59,815 nucleotides of DNA from Candidatus Endomicrobiellum neotermitis (GTDB lineage Bacteria > Elusimicrobiota > Endomicrobiia > Endomicrobiales > Endomicrobiaceae), in the NCBI GenBank assembly GCA_031282355.1, contig JAITDW010000002.1, positions 1-59,815 on the forward strand, given 5' to 3'. The position numbers and the translations under genes are program-made. Each line of letters opens with the position of its first letter. Position 1 is the first letter of the stretch. Shown piece by piece: positions 1-8,500 of the stretch. The notes beneath the pieces were generated by a model, which had not been told where the DNA came from, did not search any database, and worked only from the letters and a program-made list of their open reading frames with translations.

Positions 1-232
1 GTACGAGAGGACCGGAATGAACATACCTCTGGTGTTTCGGTTGTTCCGCCAGGAGCATTGCCGAGTAGCCAAGTATGGACGAGATAAACACTGAAAGCAT
101 ATAAGTGTGAAACTCACCTTGAGATAAGGTTTCCCTGAAGGGCACTTGTAGACTACGAGTTTGATAGGCTGGAAGTAGAAGTACAGTAATGTATGTAGCT
201 AACCAGTACTAATCGCCCGTTTGGCTTGATCA
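1..232 (+). rRNA. rrl: 23S ribosomal RNA, 3' end (partial)
   Basis: The window opens inside the sarcin-ricin loop: gtacgagaggaccgg at positions 1-15 matches the universally conserved loop where EF-G and EF-Tu contact the large subunit. The rest of domain VI follows, with recognisable segments such as ctgaaagcat (91-100) and aactcacctt (111-120). The 3' boundary is approximate. It is placed just after the tail ggcttgatcac, where the sequence becomes plain AT-rich spacer. The body of the 23S gene and any 16S gene lie upstream of the window. Confidence 0.95.
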
Positions 233-353
233 CATTTTCTAATTTTATTTATCAGCTTATTATAAAAAACTGTTTGCTGTTTATCAATGTGATTCTAGTA
301 TTTATTGTAGTCGCATAGTCGGATTATAGTAGTTATTTGTTTTTATGTTAGTA
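233..353 (+). other. 23S-5S internal transcribed spacer
   Basis: About 120 bases of AT-rich spacer between the two rRNAs. I see no tRNA in it (no T-loop GTTCGA motif and no cloverleaf arms). It presumably carries the 23S and 5S processing sites, but none can be assigned from sequence alone. Confidence 0.6.
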
Positions 354-474
354 TTTTCCGGTGGTTATTCCGATGGTGTTACACCCGATCCCATTCCGAA
401 CTCGGAAGTTAAGCCCATCAGGGCCGATGGTACTTGGACCGCAGGGTCCTGGAAGAGTAGGTTGCTGCCGGAAA
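354..474 (+). rRNA. rrf: 5S ribosomal RNA
   Basis: Complete 5S gene. The terminal helix is visible as ttttccgg at the 5' end pairing with ccggaaaa at the 3' end. Between them lie the conserved loop B/C region (cccgatcccattccgaac), the ctcggaagttaagcc segment and the loop E/helix IV region gatggtacttgg. Length is about 120 nt, normal for the molecule. It is co-oriented with the 23S gene, so it is the last RNA of this rRNA operon. No strong intrinsic terminator follows, and rplJ begins about 147 bases later. Confidence 0.95.
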
Positions 475-620
475 ACTTTTTTCTGTGAATTAAGATTACT
501 TTTATCAGAGTAAGGATGTTTTATACAACGCCACAACAAATGTGTTTATGTTTAGAAAAAATTGTAAATTTTATTTGTTTTGCATGTAAATACCATAAGC
601 AATTGTTACAGGAGTGATGG

Positions 621-1127
621 ATGTCAAGTTTGAAAAATAGGCAAATAGTAAAAAGTTTAATAGAAAAGTTTAAGAATATAAATGGTTTAATACTTACAGA
701 ATATCATGGCCTTACAGTTAAAGAAATATCTGATCTTCGTTCAAAACTTTATAAATTCGATAGTGAATACCTTATTGCTAAAAATACTCTAAGTAGGATA
801 GCTATTAAAAATGTTGGTATTAAAATAAATGATGTTTTATCTGGACCTATAGCTTTTGTTATAGAGAATGGAGATGTGATATCTCCAACAAAAGCTGTTG
901 TAGAATTTGCAAAAAATAATGAGAAGCTAAAGATTAAGTCTGGTTTTTTTGAAGGAAAATTTGTAGATTCGTCGGTTATTAGACAATTGTCGGAATTACC
1001 TTCTAAAGAGATCCTTGTCAAAAAAGTATTAATTAGTATGAATGCACCTATAACAGAATTTGTGAATATATTGATGGCAAATATTATAGGGTTGATCAAT
1101 ACTCTAAATGCTATTATAGAAAAATAA
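621..1127 (+). CDS. rplJ: 50S ribosomal protein L10
   Basis: 168 residues, the usual size for L10, which forms the base of the ribosomal stalk and carries L12 dimers on its C-terminal helix. The N-terminal rRNA-binding domain shows the family signature around residues 27-40 (EYHGLTVKEISDLR) and the KNTLSRIA stretch near residue 54. The start is ATG 621 with GGAG at 611-614; an ATG at 617 is in another frame and stops quickly. It pairs with rplL downstream. The usual upstream partners rplK and rplA are missing; a 5S rRNA gene is there instead. In many bacteria L10-(L12)4 represses its own mRNA through a leader, but I cannot identify that fold in 475-620. Confidence 0.97.
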   Translation: MSSLKNRQIVKSLIEKFKNINGLILTEYHGLTVKEISDLRSKLYKFDSEYLIAKNTLSRIAIKNVGIKINDVLSGPIAFVIENGDVISPTKAVVEFAKNNEKLKIKSGFFEGKFVDSSVIRQLSELPSKEILVKKVLISMNAPITEFVNILMANIIGLINTLNAIIEK

Positions 1128-1204
1128 GCAGTTTATGTCTGTGATATGTTTAATTTTATTTAAAAAACAATAAAAAAATAAGTAGTGATTTAGGGGGTAA
1201 TAAG

Positions 1205-1588
1205 ATGGTAGAATTGTCTAAAGAGCAGTTGATTGAGGTGATTTCTTCTTTGTCTGTTATTGAACTTTCAGAGCTTGTAAAGGCGTTAGAAAAAAAATTT
1301 GGAGTATCAGCAGCGCAGCCAATTGTAGCAGCAGTATCTCCTCAAGTAGCAGGTGTGGATATTAAAACAGAAGAAAAAACAGAATTTGATGTTCTTCTAG
1401 CTAGCGTTGGTGTAAGTAAAATAAATGTTATTAAACTTGTAAGAGAAATTACTGGATTAGGACTTAAAGAATCAAAAGACCTTGTTGATAATGCTCCTAA
1501 AACTATAAAAGAAAAGGTTTCAAAATCTGAAGCTGATGATATAAAGAAGAAATTTAGTGAAATTGGTGCAAATGTTGAACTTAAATAG
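1205..1588 (+). CDS. rplL: 50S ribosomal protein L7/L12
   Basis: 127 residues. An N-terminal dimerisation helix pair (about residues 1-36) is followed by a flexible Ala/Val/Pro-rich hinge (about 37-58) and the globular C-terminal domain with the conserved [18 protein letters not shown] helix that recruits translational GTPases. ATG 1205 sits behind a GGGGG run at about 1192-1196. It follows rplJ by 77 bases, and the next gene, rpoB, has its own promoter, so rplJL may form a short unit with read-through. Nothing is unusual in the sequence. Confidence 0.97.
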   Translation: MVELSKEQLIEVISSLSVIELSELVKALEKKFGVSAAQPIVAAVSPQVAGVDIKTEEKTEFDVLLASVGVSKINVIKLVREITGLGLKESKDLVDNAPKTIKEKVSKSEADDIKKKFSEIGANVELK

Positions 1589-1682
1589 AGTGTAACATTA
1601 AGGTAACTGTTGTAATTTTTATAAATTCAAAATGAAGTTTTGTTTAGAAATTTTTATTGTTTTCGTCTTGTGTTGACTATTT

Positions 1683-1712
1683 TTGACAAGTAATATGTAT
1701 ATTAGATATAAT
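1683..1712 (+). promoter_or_regulatory. Sigma70-type promoter for rpoBC
   Basis: Perfect consensus hexamers: TTGACA at 1683-1688 and TATAAT at 1707-1712, separated by 18 bases. They lie 72 bases upstream of the rpoB start in the 195-base rplL-rpoB gap. This is the clearest promoter in the window. It implies that rpoBC transcription is topped up or uncoupled from rplJL. A second TTGACT at 1673-1678 could pair with TATATT at 1698-1703, but less well. Confidence 0.75.
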
Positions 1713-1783
1713 TAGCGTTTATATGTCATTTAAGCGTTAAGCAATATAATTTTATCGGACAAAAAAGTAGGTAGATAATAATA

Positions 1784-4700
1784 ATGAATAAGGTCAATTT
1801 TGGAAAAATTGCAGTTTCAATAGATCCTCCGCTTCTTTTGAAGATGCAAATAGATTCTTTTTCTGCGTTCTTGCAGAAAGAAGTCACTGCGGAAAAAAGA
1901 AAATTCCAAGGACTTGAAGGTGTTCTAAGAGATGTATTTCCTTTAGTAAATTCTGATGAAAGTTTAATTTTAGAATATATTTCTTATTCTCTTGGTGAAC
2001 CGAGGTATTCTGTTGAAGAATCAATTATCAGAGATGCAACCTATGCGGCTCCATTAAAAGTTAAGTTAAGACTTGTACATAAGAAAGAAGGTGATGAAAA
2101 GGAAGAATTATCTGAGCAGGAAGTGTATTTTGGAGATATTCCTTTAATGACTGACACTGCAACATTCGTCATAAATGGTGCGGAACGTGTTGTTGTAAGT
2201 CAAATTCATCGCTCTCCAGGAGTAATTTTTGAGGAGGACGAAGAAAAAAAAGTCACTGTTTTAGGGAAATCATTGTATTCGGCAAAAATTATACCATATA
2301 GAGGTGCGTGGGTTGAATTTGAGTTTGATCAAAACGGCATTTTATACGTGAGAATTGATCGTAAAAGGAAAGTATTTGTAACTACTTTTTTACGTGCTTT
2401 AGGTTTTAGTACTGACGAGAGTATTTTGAACCTTTTTAAAGAGGTAAAAAAAATATCATTGGATTCTGTATTTGCTTCTTCATCTACTTCTCTTTTTTAC
2501 GGGTATGTTGCTGAAGATATTTATGATAAAAATACTGGTGAGATAATAGTAGATGCTGGTAAGGAATTAAGAGAGGATTTAGTTAAAAAATTACAAACAA
2601 AAGGACTCACTGAAATATCAGTTTTTAAAGACATATCTATACTTCTAACATTAAAAAAGGATTCTGTGAAGAATTCAAAAGATGCTATTAGTTACATATA
2701 TAAAGTTTTAAAAACACAAGAATTTATTATGCAAGAAAGAGCTCAAGGCTTTTTAGAGGAACTTCTATTTAAATCTGTTAGAAGATATGATCTGACTAGC
2801 GTTGGTAGATATAAAATCTTAAAAAAACTAGCTCCAATTTTCAAATATTATGAGAATAACTTTGATTTAGCGATACCAGCAGATAATAAAAGGACTCTTG
2901 CAAAAGAAGATGTTATAGCAACCATTAAGTACTTGTTAATGCTTTATAATGGAGAAACTGAATTTGTCCATAGTAAACAAGTCCTTAAAATAACATTGGA
3001 TGATATAGATCATTTAGGTAATAGGAGAGTGAGATCAGTTGGGGAGTTGCTCGAAAATCAGATAAGAATCGGTTTAGTGCAGATGGCAAGGTTTGTAAAA
3101 GAATGTATGAATAATCAAGACAAAACTAATGCTACTCCGAGATCTCTTGTAAATATCACTCAGTTTGTAGCTCAAATAAGAAAGTTTTTTGGAACTTCAC
3201 AGCTCTCTCAATTTATGGATCAAATAAATCCATTAGCAGAACTTACACATAAGCGACGTCTTTCAGCTTTAGGACCTGGTGGATTGAATAGAAAAAGAGC
3301 AGGTTTTGAGGTTAGGGATGTTCATCATACCCACTATGGGAGAGTCTGTCCTATTGAAACACCAGAAGGTCCAAATATTGGATTGATAACATCTTTATCA
3401 ACATTTGCACGAGTAAATTCTTATGGACTGATAGAAACTCCTTATAAAAAAATAAAATGTGGTAAAGCAACTGATAAAATTGAATATTTAACTGCAGATA
3501 AAGAAGACGAATTTTTTGTAGCACAAGCGAATACCCCTTTAGATAAAGATGGAAATATTTTGTCTGATTCAGTTCAGGGACGTAAATGGAATGATTTTTT
3601 ATTTCAATCTCCTGCTAAAGTTGATTATATGGATGTTTCACCAATGCAAGTAGTATCTGTTTCAGCTGCATTGATTCCTTTTTTGGAGCATGATGATGCT
3701 AATCGTGCTTTGATGGGTTGTAATATGCAACGTCAGGGTGTTCCACTTTTAATAACAGAATCTCCTATAGTAGCAACTGGTATTGAGGAAAAAATTGCTA
3801 AAGATTCTGGAGTGCTTGTTATATCAAAATCGAATGGTGAGGTTGTATCGGTCTCTTCGGATGAAATAGTGATTTATTCTGAAGATAAAAACATAGAGAT
3901 GTACAAGTTAAAAAAATACTTACGCTCTAATCAAGACACTTGTATAAACCAAAAACCCTTAGTAGTTTTGGGTGATATTGTTAAGAAGGGACAGGTGATA
4001 GCTGATGGCCCTGCAACTAATAGAGGGCAACTTGCGTTAGGTCAAAATCTTATTGTTGCATATATGCCGTGGGACGGTTATAATTTCGAAGATGCAATGT
4101 TATTATCAGAAAAATTAATTCATGATGATAAATTTACTTCTGTGCATATTAGGGAGTTCCAAACTGAAGCTAGAGAAACAAAAGGGCGTCCTGAAGAGAT
4201 AACAAAAGATATTCCGAATGTTGGAGCTGAAGATCTTTTAAATCTTGATGAAAGTGGAATAGTTAAAGTGGGTTCAATGGTTCAAAGAGGAGATATACTT
4301 GTAGGAAAAACAGCACCGAAGGGAGAGCAACAAACAACTCCTGAGGAAAGATTATTACGAGTTTTGTTTGGAAAAAAAGCGGAAGATGTACAGGACGTAT
4401 CGCTTAGAGTCCCTCCAGGTGTATCTGGCAGGGTTGTAGCTGTTAGAACATTTGTAAGGCTTGAAAAAGTTTCTGAAAAAGATGGAAAAATGAAATATAA
4501 TGATATGCGCAGTGCTTTTGATTTAGAAAAAATAAAACTGCGTAAAGATAAAAGAGAACAGCTTGTAAATGCAAAGAAATCTGACATTGAAAAGATAGAA
4601 GCACTTTATGATGCTAAAGAAAAAAAATTAAAACATGATTATGAAAGTGAAAAAGAGAGATTTAAAAAAGGTGATGATTTACCAGTTTCTGTAAATAAAA

Positions 4701-5557
4701 TTGTAAAAGTTTATGTTGTTACTAAATTAAAAGTTCAAGTTGGCGATAAGCTTGCAGGGAGACATGGTAACAAAGGTATTGTTGCTCGTATACTTCCTGT
4801 TGAAGATATGCCACGACTTCCTGATGGTACTCCGGTTGATTGTGTTCTTTCACCGCTTGCTATCCCTTCGCGCATGAACGTTGGACAACTTCTTGAAATT
4901 ATGTTAGGTTGGGCTGGCAAAGAATTGAAAAACCAAATGATTACTCCTGTTTTTGATGGAGCAAGTGAAGAACAAACAAAGTGCTACGTTGAAAAAGCAA
5001 AAGAAAAAATAATAGATGAAAGGAAGAAATTTTTAATCGAACACGGTTTAACTGGTGAGGAACTTAAAGCATCTCTAAAAAAATTTGCTAATGAAAACCT
5101 ACCAACTAATGATTGTAAAATTACTCTTTATGATGGGAGAACAGGTGAAGCATTTATGGAAAAGGTGACTGTAGGAGTTATGTATGTTATGAAATTAAAT
5201 CATCTTGTAGAAGATAAAATGCATGCAAGGTCAACAGGACCATATTCGCTTGTTACACGTCAACCTCTAGGTGGAAAAGCTCAATTTGGAGGGCAGCGGT
5301 TCGGTGAAATGGAGGTTTGGGCTATAGAAGGTTATGGTGCTGCTCACACGCTTAGAGAGTTTTTAACAGTTAAATCAGATGATGTTGATGGAAGGATTAA
5401 AATGTATGATTCAATTATAAGAGGAGAGTCTATATCTAAACCAGGAGTTCCTGAGTCATTTAAAGTTTTAGTAAATGAACTTAAGGCTTTAGGTCTTAAT
5501 GTTGAACTTATAGACACAAATGTAAAAACGATAAAAAAAGAAAACAAAGGGTATTAA
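1784..5557 (+). CDS. rpoB: DNA-directed RNA polymerase subunit beta
   Basis: 1257 residues, between the Bacillus and E. coli lengths. It forms the catalytic cleft with beta-prime. Visible landmarks are the fork-loop region (FVINGAERVVVSQIHRSPGV) and the rifampicin pocket at about residues 468-500 (SQLSQFMDQINPLAEL, then THKRRLSALGPGG). ETPEGPNIGLI lies near 525, GRHGNKGI near 992, and the C-terminal switch/clamp segment with GGQRFGEMEVWA. The Asp, His and Ser positions that commonly mutate to rifampicin resistance carry the sensitive residues; one pocket position (Asn518 in E. coli) is Ile. The start is ATG 1784, and rpoC follows after 9 bases. Confidence 0.98.
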   Translation: MNKVNFGKIAVSIDPPLLLKMQIDSFSAFLQKEVTAEKRKFQGLEGVLRDVFPLVNSDESLILEYISYSLGEPRYSVEESIIRDATYAAPLKVKLRLVHKKEGDEKEELSEQEVYFGDIPLMTDTATFVINGAERVVVSQIHRSPGVIFEEDEEKKVTVLGKSLYSAKIIPYRGAWVEFEFDQNGILYVRIDRKRKVFVTTFLRALGFSTDESILNLFKEVKKISLDSVFASSSTSLFYGYVAEDIYDKNTGEIIVDAGKELREDLVKKLQTKGLTEISVFKDISILLTLKKDSVKNSKDAISYIYKVLKTQEFIMQERAQGFLEELLFKSVRRYDLTSVGRYKILKKLAPIFKYYENNFDLAIPADNKRTLAKEDVIATIKYLLMLYNGETEFVHSKQVLKITLDDIDHLGNRRVRSVGELLENQIRIGLVQMARFVKECMNNQDKTNATPRSLVNITQFVAQIRKFFGTSQLSQFMDQINPLAELTHKRRLSALGPGGLNRKRAGFEVRDVHHTHYGRVCPIETPEGPNIGLITSLSTFARVNSYGLIETPYKKIKCGKATDKIEYLTADKEDEFFVAQANTPLDKDGNILSDSVQGRKWNDFLFQSPAKVDYMDVSPMQVVSVSAALIPFLEHDDANRALMGCNMQRQGVPLLITESPIVATGIEEKIAKDSGVLVISKSNGEVVSVSSDEIVIYSEDKNIEMYKLKKYLRSNQDTCINQKPLVVLGDIVKKGQVIADGPATNRGQLALGQNLIVAYMPWDGYNFEDAMLLSEKLIHDDKFTSVHIREFQTEARETKGRPEEITKDIPNVGAEDLLNLDESGIVKVGSMVQRGDILVGKTAPKGEQQTTPEERLLRVLFGKKAEDVQDVSLRVPPGVSGRVVAVRTFVRLEKVSEKDGKMKYNDMRSAFDLEKIKLRKDKREQLVNAKKSDIEKIEALYDAKEKKLKHDYESEKERFKKGDDLPVSVNKIVKVYVVTKLKVQVGDKLAGRHGNKGIVARILPVEDMPRLPDGTPVDCVLSPLAIPSRMNVGQLLEIMLGWAGKELKNQMITPVFDGASEEQTKCYVEKAKEKIIDERKKFLIEHGLTGEELKASLKKFANENLPTNDCKITLYDGRTGEAFMEKVTVGVMYVMKLNHLVEDKMHARSTGPYSLVTRQPLGGKAQFGGQRFGEMEVWAIEGYGAAHTLREFLTVKSDDVDGRIKMYDSIIRGESISKPGVPESFKVLVNELKALGLNVELIDTNVKTIKKENKGY

Positions 5558-5566
5558 CAAAAAATA

Positions 5567-8500
5567 ATGGCTAAAATAAACTTTCATAACCAGAAGAGAC
5601 AGATTAGTAATCCTAATTTCGAAAATTTTGATGCTGTTAAGATAAGTGTTGCAAGCCCAGAACAAATCCGAGCTTGGTCTTATGGTGAAGTTAGAAAGCC
5701 AGAGACAATTAATTATAGGACGTTTAAACCTGAGAGGGATGGTCTATTTTGTGATAGGATTTTTGGTCCAGTAAAAGATTGGGAATGTCATTGTGGAAAA
5801 TACAAATATATTAAGCATAAAGGGACAATATGTGACAGATGTGGTGTTGAGGTTACCGAATCTAAGGTTAGAAGAGAAAGATTTGCTCACATAGATCTTG
5901 CTGTACCTGTAGCTCATTTATGGTTTTTAAGGAAGCCACCATCTAGAATTGGAATACTTTTAAATATGAAAGTTTCTGATTTAGAGAGGGTTATATACTA
6001 TACACGATACGTGGTTACTGAAAATTTAAAAGATCGTGCTGGGATTTCTTCTCCTATTATGAAAGGTGTTCTGTTAAAAGAAGAAGAGTTTAATCTGTTT
6101 AAGTATGGGATAGATAACCCTATTGTCAAAGAGGAGTTTAAAACCGTATTTGATGGTATTGTGATTAAAGAAGTAAAATTGGATTCTGATAATGCTAAAG
6201 CTTTGAAACAACTAAAATCCTTAGTAAAAATTCAAGCTGATCTAGCTAAGATTTCTTCTATTGAAGCTGCTCAAAAAATATTCGAAAATATTAAAAAAGG
6301 TGATGTTTACTACAAAGTTTACTTTAAGCCGCATTCAGTATATTACTATGCTGATCTAGATTTAGCAAATCGTAATGAAATAAAAAAAATTTTTGAGGAA
6401 AAGTTTGGACAAAATGAAACAGTTTCAATAGTAGAGCAAGATAAGAAAATTAGAATAGAATTTTTTGATACTGAAAAGGATGATGTTTATAATGAACTTA
6501 GAAAAGATGCTAATATTTTAAAAAAATATGAAGGTCACTTAAGAATTGAGATATCAAAGAATGACATTCCATTTATAAAAAATTTTTCAAAACCAAATAA
6601 TACTTTATTGTTTGAAATAAATGATATAAAAAATATTAGGGATGGTTTCGGTAGTAATTTAAAAGTAGATATAGGTGCTATTGCTATAAAAAAGCTTTTA
6701 GAGGAAATCAGTTTAGATGAAGAAGCTCAAAATATACATCTAGAAATAAAGAAAACAAAATCAGATGCTGAAAGAGCAAGGCTTATAAAAAAACTTAGAG
6801 TTGTTGAGGGGTTTTTAAATTCTAAAACAAGACCTGAGTGGATGGTGCTTACAGCTTTACCAGTAATTCCTCCAGATTTAAGACCTTTGGTTGCCTTGGA
6901 TGGTGGAAGATTTGCAACTTCAGATCTAAATGATTTATATAGAAGGATAATAAATAGAAATAATAGGTTACGCCACATTGAACAATTAAAAGCTCCAATA
7001 GTTATGATAAACAACGAAAAGAGACTTTTACAAGAGGCAGTTGATGCTTTAATAGATAATGATTCAAGAATAAGACCGGTAACAGGTGCTGGAAATAGAC
7101 CACTTAAGTCACTATCTGATACACTTAAAGGGAAACAAGGTCGTTTTAGGCAAAACTTACTTGGTAAAAGGGTTGACTACTCTGGTAGAAGTGTTATAGT
7201 TGTAGGGCCTAACTTAAAATTGAACCAGTGTGGACTTCCTAAAGAGATGGCTTTAGAACTTTTTAAACCTTTCATTATAAGAGAGTTGATAAAACAAGAA
7301 AATGTAACACTTAAATCGGCTAAAAGAATGCTTGAAAGAAGCGACATAAAAGTATGGAATATACTTGAAAAAGTTACACAGAATCATTCTGTTCTCTTAA
7401 ATAGAGCTCCTACTCTTCATAGATTAGGTATACAGGCATTTAATCCTATTTTAGTTGAGGGTAAATCAATACAGCTTCATCCTCTCACATGCTCCGCTTT
7501 TAACGCAGATTTCGATGGCGATCAAATGGCTGTTCATTTGCCTATTTCACTTGAAGCTCAACTAGAAGCTAAAGTACTAATGATGGCTACAAGAAATATA
7601 TTGTCTCCAGCTTCTGGTAAACCTATTACAATTCCTTCACAGGATATGGTTCTGGGAATTTGTTATCTTACGAAAGAGAAGAGCGGTGTTGTTGGAGAGG
7701 GTAAAATTTTTTCTTCAGTAGATGAAGTTATCAGCGCATATCAGGCAAAAAAAATAGATCTACAAGCAAAAATTAAAGTTTTAACTATTACGGCAATAAA
7801 AGACGAAAGACTTAAAGATAATGAGCAAAGAGATGTTGTAAAATGGAAAAATTATAGAGCTGAAAATGGAAAAAAAGTTACTAATTATACAACTGTTGGA
7901 AGAATTTTATTTAATGAGCAACTTCCTAAAAATGATGATGGTTCTTACGCTTTAGGCTATCAAAATAAAAGTATGACAAAAAGGGAACTTGCTATTCTTA
8001 TTGATAGATGTTATAAAGAGCTTGGACAATTTAAAACCACAATATTATTAGATGAAATAAAAAGAATAGGTTATAAATATGCAACTCTTGCTGGTGTTTC
8101 TATTTCTATAAACGAGATGAAGATTCCACCTAAAAAAGAAAAAATGGTAAAAGAAGCAAAGATAAAAATTAAGGAGATTGAAAGGCAAGCAAAACTTGGG
8201 TTAATAACTGAATCAGAGCGTTATAACAAAATTATTGATATTTGGACAAGAGTAACAGATGAAGTTGCCGATATAATGTTTGATGAAATGAGAAAAAAAG
8301 AAACTGAAATATATAAAGTAGGTGAAAATCGTTTTAATTCAATATTTATGATGGCAGATTCTGGGGCAAGGGGGTCAAGGCAACAAGTAAGACAACTTGC
8401 AGGTATGCGCGGACTCATGGCAAAACCTCAAAAAAAGCTTACTGGTGGTGTTGGTGAAATTATTGAAACTCCAATTATTTCAAATTTCAGAGAAGGTCTT

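Noticed and set aside
348-539. 63-codon minus-strand open frame over the 5S gene
   Set aside because: Lies on the antisense of 5S rRNA.
3190-3300. Rifampicin-resistance mutations in RpoB
   Set aside because: The key Asp, His and Ser positions are wild type; the Ile at the Asn518 position is likely natural variation.
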